Below are positions 51,301-62,503 of a stretch of 64,000 nucleotides of DNA, one piece after another. Positions within the stretch are counted from its first letter, which is position 1; the number at the start of each line of letters is the position of its first letter. The stretch lies in contig JAACMV010000001.1 in the NCBI GenBank assembly GCA_010909725.1, positions 717,533 to 781,532 on the forward strand. Direction: 5' to 3'. The notes beneath the pieces are model-generated. The model was not told the DNA's origin and did no database searches. It saw nothing but the letters and a program-made list of their open reading frames with translations. This stretch comes from Picochlorum sp. 'celeri'. Lineage: Eukaryota > Chlorophyta > Trebouxiophyceae. The position numbers were made by a program, and so were the translations under genes.

Positions 51301-54300
51301 CTGATATAAGTGTCGCACACTCAGTAGGGCAGATAATTCAATGTTTTGCCTCCTTGGAAAGCGATTCAAAGAATGAAATGTACGCATCTGTACTTTCTTG
51401 TTATGAAAATAGCAGATTGGAAGATATCTCCAGGACTCGAATGTGGGAGAATAGAGACATTGTCCTTTGCTTGCTGATTGAACAGTGCCGCAGCTCCATC
51501 AATCTCCTGAGGCTTGACATCATAGCATCTTGGATCATAGATCTCATCGAACAGATGTTTAGATCTCCTGATTCTGTGTTCTTCCACGCAATGTTTGATG
51601 CGATCAGTCGTGTGTTTCTGAAGAAAATTCAAATTTCAGAGAGGATCAGTATGCAAATTATATCAGATGTTGCCCGTGCTCTATCAGCACAGTTAGAGAA
51701 ACATGGAAAACATGATATCAGCAATCGACATGTACCCATTTTGGTCATGTTTGGTACTTTAAACGTATTGATGGACTCCCAGGAGACATCTGGGCAGGCA
51801 GTCTCAGAATTGGCTGGTTTGACTACTTCCCTTATGGATGGTTTGTTCATGCATCTTGACGACTCAAGGTGCGTGACTACCTTGGTGGCTTTAGCAAAGT
51901 TTGTGGATCCCAGACTTTTGTCGCGTAATTTGACAGAGCATCTCGAAAAGGCGAAAGACGAGAAGACAAAGTACAAGAGAAGATTAGGCCTTGCTCACCT
52001 CGTCCCAATTTTGGACAAATGCTTATCAATCAACAGTTCAGTCCTATCGCAAGAAGATTTGGATGAGATTAGAAATGCATATCTACATGTTTTAATGCAG
52101 TATGTTTTTTCGAGAAAAGAGGTGGATGTTGAAACTGTCTCGGATGAGGAAAGGGTTGCATTTACACGTCTTGAGACATTTTTGACTCCCACAATAAAAA
52201 AATTGCTGCATCTGGGGCAGTGGGACGTACAAGTGTCTAAACAAATCACTGAATTCATTGAGATGAATCCTAAGAAAGTTTTCGGGGCAAATGGATCCTT
52301 GGGGAATCCCAAGTTGAGGAATAAGATTGAGGTGCTGCAAATGTTTGTCTTGGCATTAGGCAGAGCCTCAAAATCAAACTTAGGCGATATAGACGTCCCA
52401 GAGTTCACATGCCAAGCTTCTATATGGGCTATGAGGGCCATTACATTCTGCATGAAAAATAATTTTCAGGTTCTCGCGCCATTGCTTGAGCTTCTGAATT
52501 GTCTGGGGGATCTGCTGGCAGGATTCAACAACGATGAGAGACTTTCACGGTATTTTAAGCCTCTGATCCATACTTTGACGAAAGAGTGCCTACCAAATCT
52601 TATAACAGTATTTCCTCATGAAATTGATATCTGGAGGGAGTTGCGTCGCTTCACTGCTGCATTGGTGCCGCAGGAAGATGACTGTGAGAGTCTCTCCAAT
52701 GGCACCTTTCCCATGGAAAATGACATGTATAGAGACCTCGCGTCAGCTTTCTTATACATGATCTCACATAATAATCTCCTGAAATGCTTACAGGATGCGA
52801 CATCTCGTGGCTCTGAAATCCCCCAAGAGTATCTCTCGAATCATTTGCCATTGGGTACCTTGACGGGATGTGTTTCTTTGTCGTTTTCAGATGCCAGGGG
52901 AAACGGCCAAGTAAGGTTGCCATCAACGACAGATACGGTCAAGAATGAAATTTGTGAGATTATAGAAAGTGTATTAGACTTGCTCTCTCATTTCGAGTCA
53001 CAGATTTCACCAGAATTGCAATCAGAATATATTGAATCATTCAGGACCGGAGAATCTGCTTTGCTGCAGTATTTGCTAGCTTCCTATGGTGCATCACTTA
53101 GTGCGACCGATATGGCTGTATGGAGTCTGATTAAGTGTTTGAATGAGAGAGCGTGGAAAAGAGAAAGGGCAAGCCATGGTGACTTTAATAATGGCCATGT
53201 TGCATTTAGCATGGAGGCAATCATGCAGGGACCAATAGCAAAGCTCCAGTTCCTCTGGGGGGACGCGGTATTATCGTCCTCCTCACGTGGTTTGAAAATT
53301 AATCCTATCAGATGCGCCATACTTTCGGCTAACTTCCCAGAATGGAGACGCTTGTTCGAGAGTGACAGACTGCCTGATAATGCTCTGGCAAGCGACATTG
53401 CCCCAGAGTACAGGATGAGCTATGAGAAGTCTGCCTACGATCCATCGTTTTTGCTACCGTTGTGTCTCTTTTTACTACGAAATGACGCAATAGAATGTGC
53501 AGATATTATAGATTCTTTACTGTTGCCAGTTTTGTTGAGGTCCTTGGGGTCAGCAGATGCTCACATGCGAGGTATTGCCTTGGAATGCTTGTATTTGCTC
53601 GAAGGAAAGTCTGTGAGCCCTTTGTCGACGGATCCTAGCCATCATGAATTTGACAGAGTAAAGTACGTGTGTAGTTTTTTTGTGCGATTGCACCGTTTTG
53701 CATTGCTGAATATGTATTGTGCTCTACAGGCTTGTGCTTGGATGGATCAAGAATTCCATTGAGACTCCTTTCCAGCGAATCCCTTCTATGCATGCATTCT
53801 ATGCAGCCGAGACCAGCGTTGCTTTGTTCAGTCCAACAGGTCTACTTTACTCAAATATCACAAAAGCATTGACAAAAGCTCCCCAGCTAGATTGCAGCTC
53901 AATTCCTCAGATGCTCAAATTCATGCTAAGGAATTCTTCACACTTGGCTGAGAGGCAATGGTTGGAGAGAATGCTCATCTGCGGCCTCCGCACAGCCAAC
54001 GATGTCTTCTTGTACCGCAAATCTCATATTTTCGAGATTGCCATGTATGTAGCATCTGCATCTCACGAGAATAGATGCTCAAAACGGTTGTCTCTACTTC
54101 TTCTTGAGAGGGCATGTCATATTCCCAAAGCTGCGAGAGTGATGGCAGAATCTTGCGGGCTGCCAAGCTGGTTAGCGAAGAAGGTAATCGATGATTCTGA
54201 AATGTGCATTGAATCACGATTGGATAGTGCCCTGGATTCCCTCAGAATGTCTATGAATGCTTGGAAAGCCATGTGCTCATGGAAGAGTGTCACACGAGGT

Positions 54301-54450
54301 TCTAGGAGAGACCAATACCACATTCAAGAAGATTTGTTGCTTTCAGCGAATAGAATACGATCAATGTTGCAATTGCGCCACGCGACGTTATTCAACAGTC
54401 AACGAGGGAGACTAATTCATGAAATGTTGGAGAATATGGCAACTCAATGA
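48398..54450 (+). CDS. URB1: URB1/Npa1, nucleolar pre-ribosomal-associated protein
   Basis: A large scaffold of early pre-60S particles in the nucleolus. Four exons (48398-48580, 48642-50344, 50414-53662, 53730-54450), introns of 61, 69 and 67 bp with GTGGGT, GTACGT and GTACGT donors, all phases fitting, giving 1,951 residues, close to yeast and human URB1. The protein is almost entirely helical repeat. NASPQYVENLCFVLESLM begins the N-terminal Npa1 domain and YLLASYGASLSATDMAVWSL is the hallmark of the C-terminal domain. A short basic patch (GNKKRKH) may be a nucleolar signal. The start at 48398 is the first in-frame ATG. The gene converges on the mucin-like gene. A TGTAA lies 11 bp past the stop. 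Confidence 0.9.
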
Positions 54451-54461
54451 TTCAGTTTTAT

Positions 54462-54466
54462 TGTAA
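54462..54466 (+). terminator. TGTAA polyadenylation signal for URB1
   Basis: Pentamer 11 bp past the stop. Confidence 0.45.
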
Positions 54467-54543
54467 CATGATGACGGATGCTTAAAATCTGAAACATTAT
54501 GAAACTCACAATTTGAACGACACAAGTACTTTCGGAAATTTTA

Positions 54544-56313
54544 CTACCTTCTGGGCTCTGATAAATTTCCAGACGAGCTGGATGGAGACCCAGAACCAGA
54601 ATATCTCACTGGATACACCGAACCTGAGGCATGTCTGCCATTAGTGTAGGATGCAACTCTGTTGACTGGAGGCATCCCTCCAGGACCAAGCGAATTCTGC
54701 TGGTAGAGTGCTCTCTGCTGTTGCTGCTGCCATGCCCTTGTTGGCGAATTGCCTGCATATCCAGGAGTTCCAAGTTGACTATTGGATCTCTGAGGTTCTA
54801 AGAAACCACTGTTTGAGCGAGAATGCCAGTTGCCGGAATACTGGCGTCCAGTGACACTACCGGGTGTATTGAGCGGAGGTAAATTACTTGGATAAATCTC
54901 CTGACCATTCTCTAATCCACTCAGATTATCGCCTTCCTGATATGAGAATGACTTTCCACCAGTAGATTTAATAATTCTAGACTGCATACGCTGCCTTGCT
55001 GCAGCAGCCTCTGCTTGCTGCTTTGCAAGTGCCTCAATATGCTTCCTCTTACTCCTCTTATACAACAAATAGGCTGGTATTGGGATCAAAATTATTATAC
55101 CTCCAACTATGGCTCCAATAATCCAGCCTGGGAGACTTCCTCCTGTACTTTCATTAGGATCAGCAACACTATCGTATGGAAGAATCTCTGGGTCTGTTAT
55201 CATTGTTATATTCTCAATATCAGTTCCTAGAGCAATGCTTAAATCTTCTGCTAGTTCACCGCTCTGAATTGCTTGAATCAGTGATCTGACTTCACTTTCT
55301 ACTCGAATACTATTTGTATTTACAGCGACTCTCATCTGACTACCACTCTCCATATCATACTGCTTCTCTGAGCCAGGAGTTTCTTTTTCTACTTGCGTTC
55401 TGTAACTATCCGTAACTCCAACCTCAATATCATTTACTCGGGTTGATGGAAGAACAAATTCATGCAGAGTTTGGACAAAGTTCCACGACTTTGTCTTGGT
55501 CCATGGCACAAGAGAAGGACCTGTGATCTCCAAACCAAAGATCATTGTCTTGTCTTGAGGCAAAAATTCCCAATTCTTTGGGGGAGCGGGCGCCTCTTCA
55601 ACAACTGGTTCAGCACCTTCTTCTTCTCCAGACTCCACCTCTGTTGGGATCTGACTTCCTGGTATCGTAGAATCAGTAGCCGGTACATTTTGAGGATCTG
55701 CATCTGCCCCAATCGGCTGTGTTTGTGCCGCTCCAGCATCCAACACTGGATTTTGATCTGCAGGTTGTGCAGGCTGTTCTGTAGCTTGAGCAGGCTGTTG
55801 ATTATTCTGATCAGCAGCCGCTGGAGTCGTTGTTGCAGCTCCGATTGGCTGCGTATTTGCTGCTCCTGCATCCACTCCTGGATTTTGTTGAGGCGTATTC
55901 TGATCAGCAGCCGCTGGAGTCGTTGTTCCAGCTCCAATTGGCTGCGTATTTGCTGCTCCTGTATCTACTCCTGGATTTTGTTGAGGAGTATTCTGATCAG
56001 CAGCAGCTGGAGTCGTTATCCCAGCGCCAATAGGCTGCGTATCAGCTGCCCCCGCATCCAATGGTATTGTGGGCTGAGCCTCAGCAGCTGGAGTCGTTAT
56101 CCCAGCCCCAATTGGCTGCGTATCTGCTGCCCCTGCATCCAATGGTATTGTGGGCTGGGCATCAGCGGCAGCCGCACCACCAATCGGGGTATCCCAGCCA
56201 GGCGGAAGTTGGGCTTGTGCCTCTCTACAACCAAGCAGCACCAGCAGCACAATGACCAGTCCTCGCCAGCTCAGCACATGGCACTTTTTATTTTTCATTC
56301 TAACCACCTGCAT
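54544..56313 (-). CDS. Type I membrane protein with tandem Pro/Thr/Gln-rich extracellular repeats
   Basis: A 589-residue intronless protein. The signal peptide is WRGLVIVLLVLLG (up to about residue 33). Residues 35-220 are about five imperfect tandem repeats built on DAGAADTQPIGA followed by TTPAAADQN, a mucin-like stalk likely to carry O-glycans. Next come a Glu-rich patch, a compact domain of about 170 residues (residues 240-410), one transmembrane segment (GWIIGAIVGGIIILIPIPAYLLY), a basic juxtamembrane stretch and a Ser/Gly/Gln-rich cytoplasmic tail of about 150 residues. It is probably a cell-surface protein for adhesion, signalling or matrix contact. No known family is recognised. Two in-frame Mets (56313, 56298) are possible starts. 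Confidence 0.65.
   Translation of the reverse strand: MQVVRMKNKKCHVLSWRGLVIVLLVLLGCREAQAQLPPGWDTPIGGAAAADAQPTIPLDAGAADTQPIGAGITTPAAEAQPTIPLDAGAADTQPIGAGITTPAAADQNTPQQNPGVDTGAANTQPIGAGTTTPAAADQNTPQQNPGVDAGAANTQPIGAATTTPAAADQNNQQPAQATEQPAQPADQNPVLDAGAAQTQPIGADADPQNVPATDSTIPGSQIPTEVESGEEEGAEPVVEEAPAPPKNWEFLPQDKTMIFGLEITGPSLVPWTKTKSWNFVQTLHEFVLPSTRVNDIEVGVTDSYRTQVEKETPGSEKQYDMESGSQMRVAVNTNSIRVESEVRSLIQAIQSGELAEDLSIALGTDIENITMITDPEILPYDSVADPNESTGGSLPGWIIGAIVGGIIILIPIPAYLLYKRSKRKHIEALAKQQAEAAAARQRMQSRIIKSTGGKSFSYQEGDNLSGLENGQEIYPSNLPPLNTPGSVTGRQYSGNWHSRSNSGFLEPQRSNSQLGTPGYAGNSPTRAWQQQQQRALYQQNSLGPGGMPPVNRVASYTNGRHASGSVYPVRYSGSGSPSSSSGNLSEPRR
55690..56190 (-). repeat. About five imperfect tandem repeats of 60-130 bp inside the membrane-protein gene
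   Basis: The DNA repeats as does the protein unit (core DAGAADTQPIGA). Copy length and spacing vary, as expected from unequal exchange. Confidence 0.75.
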
Positions 56314-56822
56314 CCCACACAGAAATCAATCAACTCGCTGTAAAGAATGATGCACTTGGCGACTCGTCCGAGGGCTGACGGGGCTCGCCTCCTCCCCACC
56401 TTCCAGCTACTGGACAGTTTCTTCCCCGCCAACTCAGACACGCATATTCTCATCAGGTTTCATCAACATACCTTTACTTATGTATTTTAATACGTATTTA
56501 ATGCTCTACAACAGTTTCAATCCCGCGGATTTCACGCAACGCAAAACCTGCAATCCCTCCGGCGTTTTGGGTATCTATACACGATTGGCCCGTAAAGAGT
56601 CCAATCTGCTATTCGAAAAGCAAAAATATCACTCTTAATTCGCTATAACGGCGTCTACTTCCTTACAGACTCACCCCGCACGACGCTCCTCGGTGATTCT
56701 GTTGGAAGATCTGACTCATACTCGCCCACGCACGTCACCAACAACGCAATCAACAACAAAGCGATGAACACTATCGAATACTTTTACAATTTAATGCCTA
56801 AAAGTTACAGTCTTGGCGACCT
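56314..56822. other. Intergenic, 0.5 kb
   Basis: Separates the mucin-like gene (minus) from the small candidate gene and USP (plus). No gene or strong motif was seen. Confidence 0.35.
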
Positions 56823-57186
56823 ATGTGCAACAATCGCGCAGCCAAGATTGGGACAGTGCCGCATCCACCGAGCAGCAACGTGTTGTTCATCAGCCCGTGC
56901 AAGAATCATCCAATCCCATCCACACACGCCTTCCACCGGCGCTTTCTGTCGATCTACAGGAACACCGACCACGCCGATGCGGTCGGCCGGACAGGGCGCC
57001 CCCGAAAAACTCGAGGGCATCTGGTGCCCACAAGATGCCCTTGTTCTCCCCCACAAGACGGGCGTGTCGATTGGGACATCCATCCAAGAGAGCCATACGT
57101 GAGCATAGCATTGGGTTTATGCTCCATAGCCACCTCATAGTGTACATTTCCTTCTTATGTAGAAGCAATCTGACGTATTGTATTAG
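56823..57186 (+). CDS. Candidate small gene with one intron, GC-rich, unidentified
   Basis: An ATG at 56823 opens a frame that reaches a good donor (57099, GTGAGC) in phase 0. A pyrimidine-rich acceptor ends at 57162, after which the frame closes seven codons on with TAG (57184-57186), giving 99 residues. The exon is visibly more GC-rich than the flanks. The product is basic and Pro/His/Arg-rich with no recognised motif (for example DWDIHPREPY before the junction). It stops 14 bp before the universal-stress-protein ATG, so it could instead be the 5' leader or an upstream ORF of that gene. Confidence 0.35.
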
Positions 57187-57200
57187 TAGAGAGAGTAGCA

Positions 57201-57725
57201 ATGGCATCTTCAGGCCATGCTCGTGTGATTGGAATTTGTGCCGAAGATACTGACGCAGCAGCAGCAGCCTGTCGATGGGCTGTCAGAGAGATATATAGAG
57301 ATGGGGATAAATTTCATCTGATGTATGTTGTCAAGTCACTGAAACCTCCCATGGAGGTGTTTCACCCGGGACCTGGAACGGCGTATTCATTTTCACAGCC
57401 AGGGAAGCATCACGAAGAAGCAAAAATTCTGGCAGCAAAGAAGGCAATTGAGCGTCGGTTTGTTCCTGTGTTAGAAGAGAAGTTTGTTCCTTATGAAATT
57501 CATCTATTTGCTGAGAATCATGATGCAAAGGCTGAGAAGATTGGTCAGACTATTCTCAAGTGTGCAGATACTATAAAGTCAGAGTTGGTTGTGATTGCGC
57601 GGCATAACAAAGATTCGCAGGAGAAGGATAGATTTGTTGGTAATGTTGGTAGTGTAGCGGCGTATGTATCAAAGAATTGCAGGCATCCGGTGGCTATTGT
57701 AGATCCAGAGAATTGGAGCCTGTAA
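57201..57725 (+). CDS. Universal stress protein (UspA-like) domain protein
   Basis: A 174-residue single-domain protein. It has the Rossmann-like USP order: beta-1 VIGICAEDTD, a long helix, MYVVKS, then SELVVIARHNKD and the nucleotide-binding end VGNVGSVAAYVSKNCRHPVAIV. The family binds ATP or acts in stress responses. There is no targeting sequence. Its stop lies 27 bp from the convergent RING gene and overlaps a TGTAA pentamer. Confidence 0.88.
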   Translation: MASSGHARVIGICAEDTDAAAAACRWAVREIYRDGDKFHLMYVVKSLKPPMEVFHPGPGTAYSFSQPGKHHEEAKILAAKKAIERRFVPVLEEKFVPYEIHLFAENHDAKAEKIGQTILKCADTIKSELVVIARHNKDSQEKDRFVGNVGSVAAYVSKNCRHPVAIVDPENWSL

Positions 57726-57752
57726 GAATAATAATAAAGATATACGTCATTG

Positions 57753-58598
57753 TCATGACCTCGAACACGAGTTGAGGCAATTATTCTTCTCTTGAAGGCG
57801 CAATATTTCGGAGAAACGAGCCTGCTCCTTGTATACAAGCTCCCGTACAGATTTGGGCAACGTTGACACAGACCCGTCTTCTGGTGAGGCTACTATCGGC
57901 CCATCATCTGCGTACCCCGCATCATCCATGTGCATGGAGACACTCGTAGGATTGCACTGAACTCGGCAACAAGGACAAGGGAATATGTATTCCGAAGGCA
58001 ATGCATCTGATGCATGAATGCCTTCTTCCTCCATTGCCTTGTCAATCATGCTTTGGTTCATATTATGTTCTCGCTTCAGCTCCTCGACACGATTCCGAAT
58101 TGCTCTTTGTTTCCACACATACCATGCGGTAAAGCATGAGCGATGGAAACAATGATAACAAGGTAATTTGACGACATCTTCAGTCGATGTCACAGGTTCC
58201 AAGCAAAACACACAAGTGCTTTGTGGTCTGTTGTATTCATCCATGAGGTCAAATCCAGTCTCTATGAGATGCCCAAGAACCATCTCGCCCTTCATATGCA
58301 TTGCTTCTTCTCGCATTCTAGTTTCTATCGCATTTTCAGCACGCCCATCTAGTCCCTTGAACTCCCCAACAACCACCTCCACTGCTGTGCTTGGATAGTC
58401 TGGTAATACCCTCAACTCGAGAGTCATTTTCACAAATGATTCATGATCATCAATGTATCGAGGAGAAATGGGTACTCTGATGACATGAACGTCGCCATTC
58501 GTCGTCAATTTTTTTTGAACAGTCACCGGCACGTCTGGGTAGCACGCGTACAGTGCTTGCAATTCCTCTTCAATGACATCCCCATCACTGTCTTGCAT
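57753..58598 (-). CDS. RWD-RING E3 ubiquitin ligase, RNF25-like
   Basis: A 281-residue intronless protein. Residues about 8-120 form an RWD domain (EEELQALYACYPDV, then LELRVLPDYPSTAVEV, the YP motif of the fold). Residues 130-215 carry a RING: CVFCLEPVTS, CYHCFHRSCFTAW, then after an unusually long spacer of about 50 residues CPCCR, so the last Cys pair is far from the first. RNF25/AO7 has this order and spacer. It probably ubiquitinates ribosomal or stress-related targets. The start is the first ATG (58598). Confidence 0.88.
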   Translation of the reverse strand: MQDSDGDVIEEELQALYACYPDVPVTVQKKLTTNGDVHVIRVPISPRYIDDHESFVKMTLELRVLPDYPSTAVEVVVGEFKGLDGRAENAIETRMREEAMHMKGEMVLGHLIETGFDLMDEYNRPQSTCVFCLEPVTSTEDVVKLPCYHCFHRSCFTAWYVWKQRAIRNRVEELKREHNMNQSMIDKAMEEEGIHASDALPSEYIFPCPCCRVQCNPTSVSMHMDDAGYADDGPIVASPEDGSVSTLPKSVRELVYKEQARFSEILRLQEKNNCLNSCSRS

Positions 58599-59279
58599 TA
58601 TCTTTTATCTGAGAATGGCACATGTGTGTGGACTGGAGGTGAATCATGGGACAATAGACAAATGCGTGTCTAGGGCAAGACGTGTCCGGTCAAAGGCGTG
58701 TGGGGTTGGGCGATACATATTTGTCGATATACGCCAGGTGGCTGAACGGCTGTATTACGAGTCCTGAGAGGGAGCGAAACTCACGGACCACATTGGCAAC
58801 GTGCAATGGAATCCTTGGCTAGGATGTGTCTCGATGCCAAGGAGTCCCATGGACAGTGTAGACTACGGTGGGGCTTGTGATCCAGTGAGATGTGCTTGTG
58901 CCCAAATTTGAAGTTTTTTCCAAGGTGGCAAGATACCAGCTTAACACAGTAGCGATGGTACTCTACTTTGAAGTATTACCTGATGTGTATGGCCTGTTTT
59001 CATTATCCTTTAAATGCTGCTAGCATATTTCGGCGACTTCGGGGCAGCAATTCGTACTGGAGGACCAGTCGTCAAGTTCAAGTGTTAATCGTAGCACACA
59101 ATACTCCCGCCAGCCGGCGTCCGCGGAGATTTGGCGGAGATTTGAATTTGGCGTCGCTACAGATGAGGCAGTGATCGTGTTTGATTCGCAAATCCAAATT
59201 TGTATCATCCAAGGTAACTACTTTTCAATCTAAATACAATCGAGAAAGTTTCTTGCGAAACGAAACAGGCAGAGAAAAT
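58599..59279. other. Intergenic, 0.7 kb, two divergent genes
   Basis: Lies between the RING gene (minus) and the extracellular-matrix gene (plus), so both promoters are probably here. Only unrelated short frames are present. Confidence 0.4.
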
Positions 59280-62033
59280 ATGGTGACGGCACGAAACTTG
59301 TGCGCGCTCGTCGTCCCCCTGCTTCTTTGGGGGAGCCTTGGTGCATCCGCACGGATTGACGGTGATGGCTATCTGAACAAAGATGATTGGAAACTAATTC
59401 CAGCGGAAAACAAGACCGTTACGTCCCTTGCGGATTTGAAGGACGGAGTGTATGCTCTCGAGCTGGCGTCGGCCCGATCTGGATGTGAATCTCCCTCTCG
59501 AGGTGAGTTGTGGTATTATCGATGCTACCAGCCGGATCGTTGAGATATTCGCTTCGAGTCTCCTGCGGAGATTTGAATATTGATAGGTTCTAGCCATCCA
59601 CTAGTTTCGTGTGATGCCTGCGAACAGCAGGGGTTCTATTAATGCCACATTGATGTTGTTGCAGAGTTTTTGGGGTTCAACAACAGGACATGTTCAGCAT
59701 CCTTGTCATCCAAATTGACAGCCGGGCCTGTCCTGCGAGGACCCAGCGAGTCAATGATGTGGAGAGAATGGATGATCCGAGTGTCTGATTCCTCCGATGA
59801 AGAGGCCGAGGTGTCTGTGCAGGCATTCATCCATCCAGATGTTGGGTCCGAAGCCAAGTGCCTTGGGTTCATGAGCAGTTTCTATGGCAACCCCGAATAC
59901 AAGGGCACATGCGTGATTCCTCCATATGGAAATGGATTATTCTTGAACGATACCCAAGAGAAAGATAACATAGACTCTCAGGTGTGGACAGTCCGCCCAA
60001 TTGACGATGCAGTTGGTACCTTTGCATTGATTGCATCAAACAAGCCTGCTGTATGTTTGCGGTACCTTGGTGTAAAGGATTGCAGCATGCAGGCAGAATT
60101 GGTCCAAAAGGATGCTGAAGAATCCACAGATTATGTAGCGTGGAAATTGGTGAGGCGTTATGATTTGGCACCGGTTGTCTCACCACCACCACCTCCAGCA
60201 CCAGCTCCACTTTCGCCTCCTGTTTCCCCACCTACCCCACCATCACCTCAAACGTCACCAATGTCTATTCCAGGTCCTACAATATCTGCACCAAGTTCAA
60301 CTTCTTCTGGATATGTCAATGTAGTCGTAAATGCGCTCGGTGGTAATGCTGGCTGCTCAGTCTCATCTATTGTGATCACTGCAATGGCAAGCAGTGTTGG
60401 TTCACTTGCAGAGACTGTTGAAGTGTCTGCTTCCAGACCAGGTTTGAGCTCAGAAGGTGTCTCGGTGCCCCTTAAGTATGCTGGATATAACTTTATTGAT
60501 GCTGTGGGTAAATGTAGCAATGGAGACGTGACTGAGAGGTCAAATGGGCTGTCTGTGTTTTATTCTGGGGGCCCAGCTCCCAGGGTTGCAGAGTCGGTAC
60601 TCTTTTCTCTCAAATACATTGGTTCCAATATCGCTTTCGATTCATTTGATCCAGACGATGAGAAACGAGTCTGTGCAAATATTAATACTGTACAGCCTGG
60701 TGGCAAATGCAGTATTCTATCTGTGCTTCCAGGGAGTGCGGTGGTCACCGGCACAGTAACATATCCCTCTGCCCAAGAAGCCTCTAGTCTCGTGCAGCAG
60801 CTCACGACAGTACCTCCACCTTACACGCTCAAAGAAGGACCTTGGAGTTTTGGCAGTGTCACAGATGTCGAAACCTTGGCTGCCGAATCCGATCCAGCGC
60901 CACCAACACCCAGAGTGCCAGATCCTCCAACAGGAGTCACTATGACACCCTACAACGATGACTGCCCAGTCGGTGGACTGGATGTATCATTCACCCCACC
61001 AGTTGATCGAACGGGTATTTTGGGATATACAGTGACCTGCAAGGGTCCATATATCACAGCACCAGCGGCCAGGAGGGCGTTGTTGGCGACAGCGCCTTTG
61101 GCAGCGACCGTTGTGACGATTGGGTCCAGCACAAACTCGGCTCGCGTCACACCATTGAGCCCTCAGGCAAATTATGTGTGCGACGTCCAGAGTTTAACTG
61201 TTGATCAGAAATCTACTGTGGCAACGTCAGCATCTTCAGTGATGACTGGGTGCACACCGCCTGTTTTCAAGATTCTTGGAGTCAACCAAGGTGGAATGCT
61301 GTTTTATAACCCTGACATAAATTCGCCAACTGCAGGATCCTCCTGGGTTGCCTTGGGTACTCAGTATAGAACAGATGCATGCAGTTTAAGCGGCACAAAC
61401 GGTGCCGCTATTTTTGTGGGAACAAACAAGGTATACTCAAGCGACAATCCTGGGGTATCAGCAAGCTGGATTGCGACAGATCAAACGGGCACCAGTGTCA
61501 GTATTGGGGATAACAAGCAGGCATTATTCCAAGGTACAGGTTCAAATATCTTTTACACCAACGATCTTGTGGCTGCAAATGTGGTGACGACAAGTGGATC
61601 TGGCTCTGGTCTTCAGATGTCGCTCAGCGGAACACGGGCAGTTGGAGCAGGAACATCGAGCGTGCAATACATGTCAGATGTCACAACAGCATCCTTTGAT
61701 GGAACCATTTCTCTTCCAGCCGGCGTGACAAATCCCGTGTCTTGGGTCAGCCTCAGCGGCAATGCTGCTGTCGTGGCTAAAGGTTCATCTCTGTACTACA
61801 CAGAAGATGTCACAGTACAATCCATCGCATGGGTCACTGTGACACCAATGCCTACGGATGCCGAATTTTCAGGCGACATCATAAGTGCAGGCTTATCTGG
61901 ATATCAAATCATATTTACAGTGGATAATGGAAAATATCTCTCCGGAAACAATATTTTCCTGGCTCCAGATATCAGAAACCCAGTATGGAGCCATCCTAAT
62001 GGACACTTGGACTGTATATCCATGTCATCCTAG
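59280..62033 (+). CDS. Secreted extracellular-matrix protein with Pro-rich hinge and fibronectin III-like domain
   Basis: Exons 59280-59502 and 59665-62033 flank a 162-bp intron (GTGAGT...GTTGCAG); 863 residues. The signal peptide is LCALVVPLLLWGSLGASA. The N-terminal domain (residues 30-245) has six or more Cys. The hinge at about 246-290 is SPPPPPAPAPLSPP-like, as in pherophorins and other hydroxyproline-rich algal wall proteins. A fibronectin-III-like module starts at PDPPTGVTMTPYND, and contains ARRALLAT, a motif seen in algal matrix proteins. The last 290 residues are repeats of about 45 residues with a Ser/Gly-rich core (SLSGTNGAAIFVG, SLSGTRAVGAG, SLSGNAAVVAKG), perhaps a beta-propeller. 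Function: wall or adhesion. Confidence 0.75.
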
Positions 62034-62503
62034 TGTGTACATCTCGTAGATAGATGTGTGGTTCTGAATTTGGAGATTCTTCCAAACAACAATCCAGAGG
62101 TTTTTGATGCCAGTATGTACCCGCATGAGTGTTCTTTGATCACATAATTCCTTCTCTTCAGAGTATAAGGCGGAGAGAACAACTGAGGTTGATCTCAAGT
62201 CGATTTGAGTAGATTTTTCTTACTTCTGTAGTCTTTCGGTGAATGATGGTTTTCTTCTCAAGATGTATATACTACTATTCCGTGCTCTTGATCGCCAATG
62301 ACTTTTGGTTTCACATGAACCAGCGCCTGCTATCAATCACAAGTTCAAACCCAGATATTTGAATATTTGTTGATTTGGCCTCTAGCCAACCTGATCCAAA
62401 CTCGCTCGAGGGAATTCATACCCGAACAGGTACCTCCCAAGCACACTGCAGTGTCAAATATTATTTTTTTCATCGCAAATCTGCTCGACTATTGAAAGAC
62501 GCG
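62034..62503. other. Intergenic, 0.47 kb
   Basis: Between the matrix gene and the DedA gene, same strand. The DedA open frame extends upstream to 62375 but lacks an ATG there. No gene was seen. Confidence 0.4.
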
